A DNA stretch of 64,000 bases from Paenibacillus sp. PvR098 (GTDB taxonomy: Bacteria > Bacillota > Bacilli > Paenibacillales > NBRC-103111), in NCBI RefSeq assembly GCF_017833255.1, contig NZ_JAFIBU010000001.1, positions 1,674,001-1,738,000 on the forward strand, written 5' to 3'. Both the position numbers and the translations under genes were made by a program. The notes below the pieces were generated by a model. It did no database searches. It was given only the letters and a program-made list of their open reading frames with translations, and was not told the DNA's origin. Below, in pieces: positions 26,228-35,157 of this stretch (its first letter is position 1; every line of letters begins with the position of its first letter).

Positions 26228-26267
26228 TTCGTTATGAATATCGGAACACTCGGGTATTCATAACGAA
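26228..26267. repeat. Perfect 13-base inverted repeat after tpx
   Basis: TTCGTTATGAATA at 26228-26240 is matched exactly by its complement at 26255-26267. There is no T run next to it, so it is not an ordinary terminator; it could protect the 3' end of the tpx transcript. Confidence 0.65.
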
Positions 26268-26271
26268 CCAC

Positions 26272-26313
26272 AAAAAAACAGCGTGATGCCTAAACAGGCC
26301 TTCACGCTGTTTT
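26272..26313. terminator. Bidirectional terminator between tpx and the DUF1499-like gene
   Basis: AACAGCGTGA and TCACGCTGTT pair, with GCCT/AGGC inside. It is flanked by TTT on the plus side and by seven T on the minus side, and serves both convergent genes. Confidence 0.85.
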
Positions 26314-26318
26314 CACGT

Positions 26319-26708
26319 TCAGTTGTTTATTTTATAAGCGGCTAGCCGCTTGTCGATATGATTATAAATATCGAGAATGGTGCGATAATTGGAGCCAAGG
26401 TCCCCCAAGGAGCCACGGGATGCCGAATAAATATCAACAGCGGTTTTAAGTGGGTTGATACCGAACAACGTCAGCGTGATATCCTGCGTTCGGCCAGTGA
26501 TGGTTTTTCTCTCCACCACAATTTCCCCTACACTACGTACCTCATGAAGAAGCTTATACCCGTTTAGCTTTTTAAGCATGTTGATGATCTCATCCCAGGC
26601 CTGATCCATAGAGATTTTATAATAGCGGGTCTTTAAAGCCGGATCCTTCGCTTTTTCTCCTGTTGTCTCTTGGCTGCGAATGAGTCCGACTAAGGTTCGC
26701 TTTAACAA
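26319..26708 (-). CDS. DUF1499-like protein
   Basis: This 129-aa protein begins at TTG 26708, with GAGGAGGG six to seven bases upstream. The middle and end (YYKISMDQAWDEI, VGEIVVERKT, AVDIYSASRGSLGDLGSNYRTI) follow the DUF1499 pattern, whose hallmark is a VDxRSxSR...DLGxN block. No signal peptide is seen. The function of the family is not known. The overlapping ATG at 26700 is out of frame. Confidence 0.65.
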   Translation of the reverse strand: MLKRTLVGLIRSQETTGEKAKDPALKTRYYKISMDQAWDEIINMLKKLNGYKLLHEVRSVGEIVVERKTITGRTQDITLTLFGINPLKTAVDIYSASRGSLGDLGSNYRTILDIYNHIDKRLAAYKINN

Positions 26709-26814
26709 AGCATTCCCTCCTCAATGAAGTAACGATTACAATTAACACTATCTTTTATCATATCATTGTTTATCCGGAAGAGAAAGGGGGAAATTCACAA
26801 TTCATACATATTTA

Positions 26815-28008
26815 TTATCGCTTTTGCATAGCCGATCGAATGATGGAGGATGCGGCTCCAAGCGCGCAGCTGTCTTCGCCAAGCCGTGAATAACGGACTT
26901 GAGCCTGGAACGAACGGACATAAGAGAATCGCGATTCGAGTACTTCTTGAACGCATTCGTTCATCCATGAGCTGTACTCACTCATGGCGTTTCCTACAAC
27001 GATCATCTGCGGATTGAGTGTATGCAACATATTCCCAATGCCAATGCCCAGGTATTCCCCAGCCTCACGGATGGCTGACAGGACCTCGGGATCCTTTTCC
27101 CTTAACCTGCCCAAAAGTCTTTCTGTAATCCCAGGCGCGTATTCCAGCGCTAGCTTATCCGCTACAGCCCGTTCGGACGCATACCTTTCCCAGCAGCCCC
27201 GATTGCCGCAGGGACAAGGCAAGCCGTTTGCTTCTATCGTTGTATGCCCAACCTCTCCGGCCAAGCCTCCGCTTCCGCGAAACAACTCCCCGCCCGATAT
27301 AAACCCTGCCCCAATACCGCCGGAAATGCTTAAATAAAGCATATCCCCTGCGTTACTATCCGCTCCGGCCCCAAACTCATGCTCGCCTAGTGCTGCTAAA
27401 TTTGCTTCATTGTCCAGGATCACCGGCAGGCCAAGCCGCGTTTCCAGCTCTTCCTTCCAGCTCAGCCCCTTCCAGCCGGTATGCGGCATAAATACAATGC
27501 GTCCAGAAGGATACTCCACAAAGCCATGAACGCCGATACCTGTACCGACGAGCCCTAAAGGCGTCTCGGGAAGCCCCCCTTTTTCCTGCTCTACAATAGC
27601 TACAATTTGCTGCAGCAGTTTGTATGGACTGGAAGATGAACGGCCAATGCCCGGTTGGGCATCATATGGAATGACCGACTTGCGCAATATCTTCCCCTGC
27701 ATATCTGTTATGATCAGCAGAATATTCGTCATTCTCAGATCTAACCCGATCACGCATCCTGCATTGCTGTTCAGCTCAAGCATCATCGGCCTGCGCCCTC
27801 CGCTGGATTCCCCGATGCCAGTTTCCAGGACCCAATGCTCAGCAATCAATTCCTCCACTAGAGCCGATACGGTCGCTCTCGTCAATCTTGTTTTTTTGGC
27901 CAGATCCGCCCGTGAAAGCGGAGCTTGCCTTTGAATTAAATTGAGAAGTGTCGATTTGTTTAACGTCTTAAGAAAAGTACTATCCCCCGAAACCGGTCTT
28001 TGCTTCAA
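26815..28008 (-). CDS. xylR: ROK-family repressor, XylR-like
   Basis: The 397-aa protein has a winged helix-turn-helix (PLSRADLAKKTRLTRATVSALVEELI) joined to a ROK sugar-kinase-like domain with VIGLDLRMTN, LDNEANLAALGE, GEVGHT and the zinc motif CPCGNRGCWERY. Position makes it the likely xylose repressor: it is divergent from a xylulokinase remnant, with a palindromic operator in between. It starts at TTG 28008 after GGAAGG. If the xyl genes are gone elsewhere too, it is an orphan regulator. Confidence 0.85.
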   Translation of the reverse strand: MKQRPVSGDSTFLKTLNKSTLLNLIQRQAPLSRADLAKKTRLTRATVSALVEELIAEHWVLETGIGESSGGRRPMMLELNSNAGCVIGLDLRMTNILLIITDMQGKILRKSVIPYDAQPGIGRSSSSPYKLLQQIVAIVEQEKGGLPETPLGLVGTGIGVHGFVEYPSGRIVFMPHTGWKGLSWKEELETRLGLPVILDNEANLAALGEHEFGAGADSNAGDMLYLSISGGIGAGFISGGELFRGSGGLAGEVGHTTIEANGLPCPCGNRGCWERYASERAVADKLALEYAPGITERLLGRLREKDPEVLSAIREAGEYLGIGIGNMLHTLNPQMIVVGNAMSEYSSWMNECVQEVLESRFSYVRSFQAQVRYSRLGEDSCALGAASSIIRSAMQKR

Positions 28009-28118
28009 ATCCAGTCACCTTCCGTGCCAAGTCGTATCGAACTATTGTAACTCAAGAACATATCATTTTCACCTGATGGTTTCTATATAAGCAGAACTTT
28101 ATGAGCAGCTTACGAATA

Positions 28119-28153
28119 TATAATAATATACTTTGTTTATCTAGTAAACAAAG
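28119..28153 (+). promoter_or_regulatory. Xylose-type promoter and XylR operator
   Basis: TATAAT at 28119-28124 is followed at 28131-28153 by a perfect palindrome: CTTTGTTTA, five bases, then TAAACAAAG. The sequence resembles Bacillus xyl operators (TTTGTTT/AAACAAA) and covers the transcription start. The -35 box is weak. Confidence 0.7.
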
Positions 28154-28200
28154 AGCAGATGGTATGAGCAGCACCCTATTTCATAAATGAGGTGAGTATA

Positions 28201-28599
28201 TTGAATTATTATTTAGGAATGGACCTCGCCGACGCCAGCGGTACGCTGCTGCTGGACGTTGCCGAGCGCCGCTGGTCGACAGATGTGCTTCATCGCCTTG
28301 ACCTTCCTGAGGAATGGCTTCCTCCTCTTTATGAAAGCAATGTAGTGGCTGGGCATGTGCAGCCTGACGCCGCAGAGGCCAACGGCCTTGCCGCGGGAAC
28401 CCCTGTGGTGGCAGGAGGTGGAGACGAGGCTTGCAGCGCGGTCGGCGTTGGTGTGGTGAAAAGCGGTATCGTACCCGTTGCACTGGGCAGCCTCAGCACT
28501 CAGCGCTACGATGAATACAATGAGATATATCGCTCTTTGTACGGTATACTGAAGAAAACTTTTCATGAGTTAACGGATTTGGCCGCACAACCGAAATAA
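28201..28599 (+). pseudogene. xylB: Xylulokinase remnant with two large in-frame deletions
   Basis: The frame opens at TTG 28201 behind GAGGTG and reads 132 codons without a stop. NYYLGMDL matches the first residues of xylulokinase. It joins directly to a segment like residues 150-240 of the enzyme (DASGTLLLDVAERRWS, LPPLYES, GTPVVAGGGDEACSAVGVG), and this joins to the last 30 residues (YDEYNEIYRSLYGILKKTFHEL). The family is about 500 residues long, so the ATP site and most of both domains are missing. A working kinase is excluded. The promoter, operator and ribosome site remain intact, and the reading frame has been kept. Confidence 0.88.
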
Positions 28600-28639
28600 A
28601 CAAACCCGGCATCGAACGATGCCGGGTTTGTTTATTTCG
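28592..28639. terminator. Very long bidirectional terminator hairpin
   Basis: A perfect 23-base inverted repeat, beginning CGAAATAAAC at 28592, with a two-base loop. It includes the stop codon of the xylulokinase remnant and faces the transaldolase gene. The stem ends in T-rich strands on both sides. Confidence 0.8.
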
Positions 28640-28647
28640 TAGATGTA

Positions 28648-29304
28648 TTAAAACGACGTTTGCTTGGCGCCTTCCCAATCTTTCAGGAACCGCTCAATTC
28701 CGGCATCCGTCAACGGGTGCTTGGCCATCTGCTGAATGATTTTAAAAGGCACTGTCGCAATGTCCGCACCAATAAGCGCAGCATCGATGACATGCGTTGT
28801 CGTACGAACGCTGGCTGTAATGATTTCGGAAGAGATGTTATGTACTTGAAATATTTGGCTGATCTCCTTAATCAAATTCATACCGACCTGATTGATATCA
28901 TCCAGTCGTCCGACAAATGGAGATACATAAGTAGCCCCGGCTCGTGCGGCTAACAAGGCTTGTGGAGAGCTGAAGATGAGCGTTACGTTCGTTTTGATGC
29001 CAAGCTCGGTAAAACGCTTGGTTGCTTTCAAGCCCTCTTCCGTCATCGGCACTTTAACAACAATACTTTCGCCGAGCGCCGCAAGCTTCTTTCCCTGCTC
29101 TACCATTTCGTCCGCTTTAAGACTGATGACTTCTGCGCTGATTGGGAGATTTCCAACAATGGAAATAATTTCTTTAACCGTTTCAAAGAAATCTCTGCCT
29201 TCCTTGGCAATAAGCGTAGGATTCGTCGTTACACCGGCGATGACGCCGAGTTCATGAGCTTTACGGATCTCTTCCACATTCGCGGTATCAATAAACAGCT
29301 TCAT
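28648..29304 (-). CDS. tal: Transaldolase / fructose-6-phosphate aldolase-like
   Basis: This 218-aa enzyme of the small TalB/FSA subfamily has [27 protein letters not shown], the Schiff-base lysine in [37 protein letters not shown] and [13 protein letters not shown]. It transfers dihydroxyacetone in the pentose phosphate pathway. ATG 29304 is followed by the family N-terminus MKLFIDTAN; an upstream extension would be part of the 6S RNA region. AGAGG is upstream. Being close to the xyl remnant fits a pentose-use locus. Confidence 0.93.
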   Translation of the reverse strand: MKLFIDTANVEEIRKAHELGVIAGVTTNPTLIAKEGRDFFETVKEIISIVGNLPISAEVISLKADEMVEQGKKLAALGESIVVKVPMTEEGLKATKRFTELGIKTNVTLIFSSPQALLAARAGATYVSPFVGRLDDINQVGMNLIKEISQIFQVHNISSEIITASVRTTTHVIDAALIGADIATVPFKIIQQMAKHPLTDAGIERFLKDWEGAKQTSF

Positions 29305-29352
29305 CTCCAAACAATCCTCTCTATATTTGTTGTTACGCTTACATAAGCGCAC

Positions 29353-29540
29353 AAAAAAAACCCGCAATGCCGTCCGATTTTCGTGTTTCAAACCCGCTCT
29401 CGCAGGTGGGTGTCCGCAGAATCGGTTTTGAAGTCCCTTTTCGAGGGCATGTCAGCCGCGATTCTATGTAGGTCTCCCTAGAAACAGTCATTGGTTCAAA
29501 ACAACTGAAAACCAAAACGTACATCGCAGGATTTTGTTAT
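29353..29540 (-). ncRNA. 6S RNA (SsrS/BsrA type)
   Basis: The roughly 188-nt transcript has the 6S layout. A closing stem pairs CCTGCGATGT (29530-29521) with GCATTGCGGG (29370-29361), including G-U pairs, and eight T follow at 29353-29360 as a terminator. Internally, AGAATCG pairs with CGATTCT around a GACATGCCC...GGGAC hairpin, with a large bubble between. 6S RNA binds sigma-A RNA polymerase as an open-promoter mimic. A good promoter precedes it. It lies about 50 bases upstream of tal on the same strand. The identification is from structure and remembered family sequence, not from a covariance search. Confidence 0.78.
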
Positions 29541-29546
29541 AGTCTT

Positions 29547-29575
29547 ATTATAGTCCACTTCAAGTAGAAAGTAAA
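29547..29575 (-). promoter_or_regulatory. Promoter of the 6S RNA
   Basis: Minus-strand TTTACT and TATAAT are 17 bases apart, placing the start near 29540. Confidence 0.75.
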
Positions 29576-29669
29576 CCCGCAACGCTCTTATATTGATGGA
29601 AAAAGTGGGACTTTATGGCTCCACAAAGTTGATCTAGGAAAGGGCTACTATTTGGAATTCGCAGCAACC

Positions 29670-30455
29670 TTAACGCTTGCTTTCCTCTCCCTGGCCATCC
29701 TGCTTTTCTTCCGGATCTTGCTGTAGCGATTCGGCCTTTTCCGTCTCATTAGCGGCAAGCTCCTGCTGTTTCTCCTGCAGTTTCCCAAAAATCAGATTGA
29801 AATGCCAGAAGGACACAATGGCGATTAAGCTGCCCATGAAAAACGGTATCAAAAATGTGAACATCGTAAAGCTGACATACATAATGACGGTATTCAAAAC
29901 AATCATAGAAAGCGAACGAACCGGATTACCGATCGTAATAAGAAGCGAATTTTTGACGATTTGCAGCAATTTCATGTGTAAATGCGTCAAAATCGAAAAG
30001 AAATGAAACATTGAAATAGACAGTATCACGGTAAGGGACAACACGAGAAAGCGTAAAACTCCAAAGATTCCGGTCTGATTGCCGTAAAACCGGAAGTTGG
30101 TGTACAGTATAACGCCAATCAGCATATAAATGAATCCACCAAGCATGCTTTGCAAGAAATTTTCTTTGTAACCACGGAAGAACGTTTTAAATAGCGGCGC
30201 ATCCTCGTCACCTGTCAACCACTTCCGAGTTACCGTGAACATCGCTGCCGTAGATGGAAAAATCGTAAAGGGCGAAACAAGCGCCATGAGAAAAAGCGTT
30301 TGCACTAACTGATCGCTTGTCTGCGACTGCAGAAGCATAAGTCCGAATAAGAAGAACGGTATCGCGCATATCACCCACAGAACGTTAATAACCGAAAGAC
30401 GCATGATCCATTCGGAGATACGGTAAAATCCGCCCATAATTCCGCGAAATTCCAA
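29670..30455 (-). CDS. YesL-like DUF624 membrane protein
   Basis: The protein (261 aa) begins at TTG 30455, where GGAGGG lies seven bases upstream; an ATG at 30473 would place that site within the gene. It has four to six hydrophobic segments and the DUF624 N-terminus GGFYRISEWIMRLSVINVLWV, followed by the TVTRKWLTGDEDAPLFKTFFRGYKENF block. The last 35 residues are hydrophilic (rich in E, Q and K). YesL proteins occur with sugar ABC transporters, but none is here. Role unknown. Confidence 0.82.
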   Translation of the reverse strand: MEFRGIMGGFYRISEWIMRLSVINVLWVICAIPFFLFGLMLLQSQTSDQLVQTLFLMALVSPFTIFPSTAAMFTVTRKWLTGDEDAPLFKTFFRGYKENFLQSMLGGFIYMLIGVILYTNFRFYGNQTGIFGVLRFLVLSLTVILSISMFHFFSILTHLHMKLLQIVKNSLLITIGNPVRSLSMIVLNTVIMYVSFTMFTFLIPFFMGSLIAIVSFWHFNLIFGKLQEKQQELAANETEKAESLQQDPEEKQDGQGEESKR

Positions 30456-30581
30456 TACAATACCCTCCTTCATAATACAAGAACTATTATAGCTTAATTT
30501 TTGTTCTCTAGGTAGTCATCTAATTCCATTGCTTCAATTGACGTAAGAAAGGTATGCTCCATGGAGTATGGGATGAATAAG

Positions 30582-30620
30582 AAAAAAAGCAAGCACGCAG
30601 TTTGCAGGCGCGCTTGCTTT
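30582..30620 (-). terminator. Terminator of cshA
   Basis: AAAGCAAGCGCGC pairs with GCGTGCTTGCTTT, and seven T follow on the minus strand. Confidence 0.88.
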
Positions 30621-30626
30621 TTAACA

Positions 30627-32195
30627 TTATACCAAAGTTCCTTCGTTCGACCGATTGGAAGGGCGAGAATACCCGCTTTTTTGGTCACGACCTTCCGAAC
30701 GTCCACGATTTTCACGGGAGCCGCCGCCATCGCGATAGCTTCCGCCTTCACGACGTCCACGTCCATTCCGGTCGCGATCGTAAGGTCTGTCGTTCCGACG
30801 GGCACCGCCAGCTGTTCCGTAAGGACCTGCCGGTTTGCGGCCGCTGCTACGCACATCTGGTCTTCTCTTCTTGGCGCGAAGCGGATCTTCCGGAGTCAGC
30901 TCAATGTTGACATCCTTCTTCTCTCCGGTCAACAGCTTTAACGCTGCTGCGAGCAAATGTACAGAGTCATGCTGCTCCAGGAGGGAAATCGCAAGGCCTT
31001 TGTATTCGTTGTGCTCTTCCTGCTGCAAAACTTCAAGCACGCGCTCTGCCGTCAACTTTTGCTTACCTTCGATCGCCTCAGCCAAACTTGGCACTGGCTT
31101 GCGGGTAATGCGGTGACGTGTAATCTTCTCAATGAAGTACAGGTGGTCGATCTCACGCGGAGTGACGAACGTGTAAGCAACGCCTTCCTTGCCCGCACGT
31201 CCGGTACGGCCGATACGGTGTACGTAGCTTTCCGGATCCTGCGGCAGGTCAAAGTTGATAACATGCGTCACGCCGGATACGTCCAAGCCCCGAGCTGCTA
31301 CATCCGTTGCGACCAGAACGTCGATGCTGCCATCACGGAACTTACGCATAACATTGTCACGCTGGTTTTGGGACAAGTCGCCATGAAGTCCTTCAGCCGT
31401 ATATCCGCGCTTTTGCAGTGCTTCGGAGAGCTCGTCAACACGGCGCTTAGTGCGGCCGAAGATGATCGCGAGATCCGGTGCTTCCATATCAATCAAGCGG
31501 CAAAGCGCTTCGAATTTCTGACGCTCATGCACCTCGATGTACGCTTGTTCGATCAACGGTGCACTCACTTGCTTCGGAATAACCGAAACGTGCTCCGGGT
31601 TCTTAAGGAACTGATCAGCTAGCTTACGGATATTAGTCGGCATTGTCGCGGAGAACAGCATAGTGTTGCGCTCTTCCGGAACCATTTTGAGGATGGCTTG
31701 GATGTCATCCATGAAGCCCATATCAAGCATTTCATCCGCTTCGTCCAAAACAACTGTTTGTACGTCGTCCAATCTAATGGTTTTACGATTGATATGATCA
31801 AGCAATCGTCCCGGCGTACCGATGATGATTTGCGGCTTTTTACGAAGTGCACGGATTTGCTTTACGATATCTTGACCGCCGTAAATTGGAAGCGAGCGAA
31901 TCCCTTTGAAGCGTCCCAGCTTCTCGATTTCTTCCGCTACTTGGATCGCGAGCTCACGGGTTGGGCACATGATGAGCGCTACGATACGGTCTTCCTTCAC
32001 ATCAATTTTGTTCACGAGCGGAATACCGAATGCCGCGGTTTTTCCTGTTCCCGTTTGAGCTTGGCCAATCAGATCGCGGCCCTCCATTGCTACTGGAATG
32101 GCTTGCTCTTGGATCGGTGTCGACTCCTCAAAGCCCATTTCCGTAATGGCACGCAGCACCTTTGGCTCTAAGCCGAATTCACTAAATGTTTTCAA
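30627..32195 (-). CDS. cshA: DEAD-box RNA helicase CshA
   Basis: The 522-aa protein has all helicase motifs in order: AQTGTGKT (I), PTRELAIQ (Ia), TPGRLLDH (Ib), DEADEML (II), FSATMP (III), [10 protein letters not shown] (V) and HRIGRTGR (VI). A dimerisation-like region (about 380-430) and a long arginine/glycine tail (about 440-520) follow. CshA unwinds RNA in degradosome and ribosome assembly. The SD AAGGAG is only one base before ATG 32204, so TTG 32195 (nine bases away) is the better start. The leader is about 145 nt long if the promoter at 32345 is used, which would fit cold control. Confidence 0.93.
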   Translation of the reverse strand: MKTFSEFGLEPKVLRAITEMGFEESTPIQEQAIPVAMEGRDLIGQAQTGTGKTAAFGIPLVNKIDVKEDRIVALIMCPTRELAIQVAEEIEKLGRFKGIRSLPIYGGQDIVKQIRALRKKPQIIIGTPGRLLDHINRKTIRLDDVQTVVLDEADEMLDMGFMDDIQAILKMVPEERNTMLFSATMPTNIRKLADQFLKNPEHVSVIPKQVSAPLIEQAYIEVHERQKFEALCRLIDMEAPDLAIIFGRTKRRVDELSEALQKRGYTAEGLHGDLSQNQRDNVMRKFRDGSIDVLVATDVAARGLDVSGVTHVINFDLPQDPESYVHRIGRTGRAGKEGVAYTFVTPREIDHLYFIEKITRHRITRKPVPSLAEAIEGKQKLTAERVLEVLQQEEHNEYKGLAISLLEQHDSVHLLAAALKLLTGEKKDVNIELTPEDPLRAKKRRPDVRSSGRKPAGPYGTAGGARRNDRPYDRDRNGRGRREGGSYRDGGGSRENRGRSEGRDQKSGYSRPSNRSNEGTLV

Positions 32196-32344
32196 AAATT
32201 TCATTCTCCTTTTTACTAGGGTTTCCATATTTGTCTATACCCTTAAGTGCGACTCCTATCTTTATCTTATTTATCTCTTCATGAAACACTTTCCAAGCGT
32301 GTCAGAAATGAACAGTTAACGCCGTACTTAAGAATATCTTTAGT

Positions 32345-32373
32345 ATTATACCACATTCGGTAACGATATTCCA
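32345..32373 (-). promoter_or_regulatory. Likely cshA promoter with a long leader
   Basis: Minus-strand TATAAT at 32350-32345 has TGGAAT 17 bases upstream. The transcript would have an untranslated leader of about 145 nt. Confidence 0.5.
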
Positions 32374-32471
32374 TATAACTTCAAATTGAAACCCAAAAAC
32401 CTCAAACAGCGTATATAATAGGTGTATTGAAGTTGGCCTGCCTGTGAAACTGCAAAAGGAGCGAAACACCC

Positions 32472-33005
32472 ATGTCCATATGGAAAAGAGTAGGTTCGAT
32501 CATAAAAAGCAGCAAGCAAATGCCTGAAGCGAAACCGTCCAACCCTTTTGAGGATACCCAAGTGGGGGACATTGTAAACGTAGATTTGGAGGAATATATT
32601 GTTTCCGGTAAAGCCGTCTATTTTGACAGAGGATTTCCGCCGCACCGGTTCGCTTATTATTTACAAAACGGAAAGCATATTTCCTGTCTACTTGTGGAAA
32701 AAGGCAGAACGTACGAATGCTTTATCTGCGAATTTGTGGAGGGCTCACTCGACGATCCGAACGACGTTCCTACCCAGCTTGACATTGGCGGCAAATCTGT
32801 CTTCGAATTGGAGCATCAGCGCAGCGATACGGTGAGAACCGAAGGTAACACGGATTTCCGGGCAAACGATCAAGTCTTGTTCTGGCGTTATTTCGGCACA
32901 GAGAATCGTTATTTTTTCCTCCAATGGCAGGACGGTAAATACGTTGCTATGGAAGGAATGCCTACTCCGGGCAGCCAAATTCAATTCTTAAAAGGTTCTA
33001 AGTAA
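32472..33005 (+). CDS. DUF4178 protein
   Basis: The protein (177 aa) has the DUF4178 pattern: VGDIVNVDLEEYIVSGKAVYFDRG, then a beta-rich middle and VLFWRYFGTENRYFFLQWQDGKYVAMEG near the end. It has no signal peptide or membrane segment. Function unknown. AAAGGAGCG precedes ATG 32472. It is followed after 50 bases by a DUF4247 lipoprotein, a pairing that suggests a joint envelope role. Confidence 0.82.
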   Translation: MSIWKRVGSIIKSSKQMPEAKPSNPFEDTQVGDIVNVDLEEYIVSGKAVYFDRGFPPHRFAYYLQNGKHISCLLVEKGRTYECFICEFVEGSLDDPNDVPTQLDIGGKSVFELEHQRSDTVRTEGNTDFRANDQVLFWRYFGTENRYFFLQWQDGKYVAMEGMPTPGSQIQFLKGSK

Positions 33006-33055
33006 CCGAGCGGCTGCTTAGTGGTAAAGCATTACGCGGGAGGTGACGCAGCATC

Positions 33056-33745
33056 ATGCACAGAATGGTTAAATGGCTTGCCATCGTACTGGTATTCGCA
33101 TTACTGGCCGGTTGCGGAGACGCGAGCAATTATATAAAAGAAAACTATTCCTTAATCGATGTCCAGGGCCAAGGAAAGGACACATCTAAAATTTACTCTG
33201 TCTTTGGTAAAGATGTTCCTACCGTCGCCAAAGAGCTGGCCGAGAATGAACCCCCCTCTGAAATAAGCAAAGAGGCTGAAGACCAAATGTTCTTGGTTTA
33301 TGATAACAAGATCATTAACGTCCAGAAAGATCCGGAGAGCGAGAACTCCACGCTGGTGCAGCTGGATTCGATCGAATATGCGAAGGATCATTATGATTCC
33401 TCCTTCCTTCAAGGCTATGTAACCGCTACCCTGCTGCAATCGTTGTTTGGCGGCGGATGGTCAGGAGGCGGAGGCAATTATAGAGGCTACACTTCTACCA
33501 AAAGATATGAAGATTACGGCAAACATCAGAGTGCTCCGGCGCCTTCCCATACGGCAACTCCTGTGCCTTCGTCAACTGAGCGTAAAGGAACCTTTACAAC
33601 ATCACCGTCGAGTTCGTCGGCTTCCAAAAGCAGCGGTCAGTCCATAAGACGCAATGACGGTTCGACGAAGAATTATAAAGCTCCCCGAAGCATCGGATCC
33701 AAACCGAGCACAAGCAAGCGCTCCGGTTCCTTCAAGCGAAGATAG
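33056..33745 (+). CDS. DUF4247 lipoprotein
   Basis: The product (229 aa) has a lipoprotein signal (ALLAGC, cysteine about residue 20) and the DUF4247 body (about 30-145) with VYDNKIINVQKDPE and DHYDSSFLQGYVTATLLQ. The last 80 residues are low in complexity and rich in S, T, P, K and G, typical of a wall-spanning tail. GGGAGGTG precedes ATG 33056. Function unknown; it is co-directional with DUF4178. Confidence 0.82.
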   Translation: MHRMVKWLAIVLVFALLAGCGDASNYIKENYSLIDVQGQGKDTSKIYSVFGKDVPTVAKELAENEPPSEISKEAEDQMFLVYDNKIINVQKDPESENSTLVQLDSIEYAKDHYDSSFLQGYVTATLLQSLFGGGWSGGGGNYRGYTSTKRYEDYGKHQSAPAPSHTATPVPSSTERKGTFTTSPSSSSASKSSGQSIRRNDGSTKNYKAPRSIGSKPSTSKRSGSFKRR

Positions 33746-33762
33746 TGCTTAATAACCGGTAC

Positions 33763-33807
33763 AAGGAACAAGCCTTTCGTCCATGACGGAAGGTTTGTTC
33801 CTTTTTT
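33763..33807 (+). terminator. Terminator after the DUF4247 gene
   Basis: GGAACAAGCC...GTC pairs with GAC...GGTTTGTTCC with G-U pairs, followed by six T. Confidence 0.85.
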
Positions 33808-33842
33808 GGGATATACTATGAAGAACCGAAGGAGGTGCGCTC

Positions 33843-34673
33843 ATGCCTTTTTTCCAACGTTCTCTTATGGGCTCCGTACTCATATGTGTATTGGGCTCTG
33901 CCTTGATCGCAGCCAGCTTTAATCTGTTCTTAATCCCGCATCAGCTGCTAAGCGGCGGTGTGTCAGGGATTTCAATGATCGTAGGCTATTTTACGGGGCT
34001 CCCTATCTCCCTCCTGTTTTTTGTTTTTAATTTGCCTATGCTCATTTGGGGTCTGCTCTCCATCGGCCGCAAATATATCATCCTTAGCGTAATCTCAGTC
34101 ATCCTGACCACTTGGTTCATGAATATCATTCCGGTTGCGGAGGTCAGCAGTGATTTAATCATGTCGTCGGTCACCGGAGGTGTTCTTGTTGGCATGGGTT
34201 CGGGATTGTCCATGTGGGCAGGCGGATCTACTGGCGGCTTCGATATTTTGGGTTCTATCCTGACGCGCAAACGTGATTTTCCCCTGGGAACCTTTTTGTT
34301 CGGGCTGAACGGCTTGGTCATCTTGGCTCTTGGTTACTTCAAGAACGACTGGGATCTTGCTCTTTATTCCATGCTGTCGATATTTATCACCGGAAAAATG
34401 ATCGACACGATTCATATCCGCCATCTAAAGGTAACCGTGTTCATCGTAACCCGCAAAAAGGATCTGCTGCTGAAAAAAATGAAAAAGCTCCAGAGAGGCG
34501 TTACCGTGATCAATACCGAGGGGTCATATACAAATGACCCTCAGCATATGCTTATGACGGTCACGTCCCGTTATGAATTGTACGATCTTCAAAGCCTGAT
34601 CCGGCAGTGGGATCCTCAAGCATTCGTCAACATTACGGAAACGGTGAGTGTAATGGGGCTTTTCCGGCGCTAA
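33843..34673 (+). CDS. yitT: YitT-family membrane protein
   Basis: This 276-aa protein has five to six membrane helices (about 10-190) with FLIPHQLLSGGVSGISMI and GGSTGGFDILGSIL, and a cytoplasmic DUF2179 domain (about 195-276, VFIVTRKKDLLLKKMKKLQRGVTVI in part). It is the YitT/DUF161 type, of unknown transport role. AAGGAGGTG precedes ATG 33843. Confidence 0.92.
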   Translation: MPFFQRSLMGSVLICVLGSALIAASFNLFLIPHQLLSGGVSGISMIVGYFTGLPISLLFFVFNLPMLIWGLLSIGRKYIILSVISVILTTWFMNIIPVAEVSSDLIMSSVTGGVLVGMGSGLSMWAGGSTGGFDILGSILTRKRDFPLGTFLFGLNGLVILALGYFKNDWDLALYSMLSIFITGKMIDTIHIRHLKVTVFIVTRKKDLLLKKMKKLQRGVTVINTEGSYTNDPQHMLMTVTSRYELYDLQSLIRQWDPQAFVNITETVSVMGLFRR

Positions 34674-34856
34674 CCACCGGGTTATCCATGCTTGCAGAAA
34701 ATACGCAAATACAGTGTACATGAACCGAGATTTTTGGTTCTTATTATGTTATAATGTAAAAGTAATTTCATATCTTTTTCCCCGGCTTTACCTGTATTGC
34801 TCGTAAGTCGCTCTTGATCTCTTCAACACTAGATGATGACGGGAAGGGTGATGCTT

Positions 34857-35045
34857 GTGGAAACAGTAAAGTTGGCGACCATTGTTAGGAAATTAATGCC
34901 CGAATTGTATCCTACCTTAAAGCAACACGAGCTCGAATCGGAGATTGTCTTACGCAATGGTCTGGCCGCTCTTGTAGCGGAGGATGCAGTGGAAATTATT
35001 CAATACAGCATTTCGGAACATCAAAAAGACGCCTATCTTCATTGA
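34857..35045 (+). CDS. Small conserved-looking protein of unknown function
   Basis: The 62-aa frame starts at GTG 34857, with GGAAGG nine bases upstream; ATG 34851 and ATG 34833 are possible but badly spaced. The product is helical and charged (VRKLMPELYPTLKQHELESEIVL), with no signal peptide. TATAAT near 34748 could be its -10 box. A terminator overlaps its stop. No family recognised. Confidence 0.6.
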   Translation: METVKLATIVRKLMPELYPTLKQHELESEIVLRNGLAALVAEDAVEIIQYSISEHQKDAYLH

Positions 35046-35057
35046 GATAGGCGTTTT
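35029..35057 (+). terminator. Terminator overlapping the end of the small gene
   Basis: ACGCCTATCT pairs with AGATAGGCGT and is followed by TTTT; the stop codon TGA lies in the loop and second arm. Confidence 0.8.
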
Positions 35058-35157
35058 CTAAATTCAAACCTGTACAAAATTTCGTAATAATTGCATATTA
35101 TTGTTTGCTTCAATCCGTGATATGATCATGCTATGAAAATCCGGAGGTGTTTATCAA

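Noticed and set aside
30494-30856. A 120-codon minus frame overlapping the end of cshA
   Set aside because: It overlaps the arginine/glycine tail of cshA in another frame and runs through the cshA terminator; it is an artefact of repetitive codons.
32386-32419. TTGAAA and TATAAT upstream of the DUF4178 gene as a promoter
   Set aside because: The spacer of 22 bases is too long; only a TATAAT-like element can be claimed.
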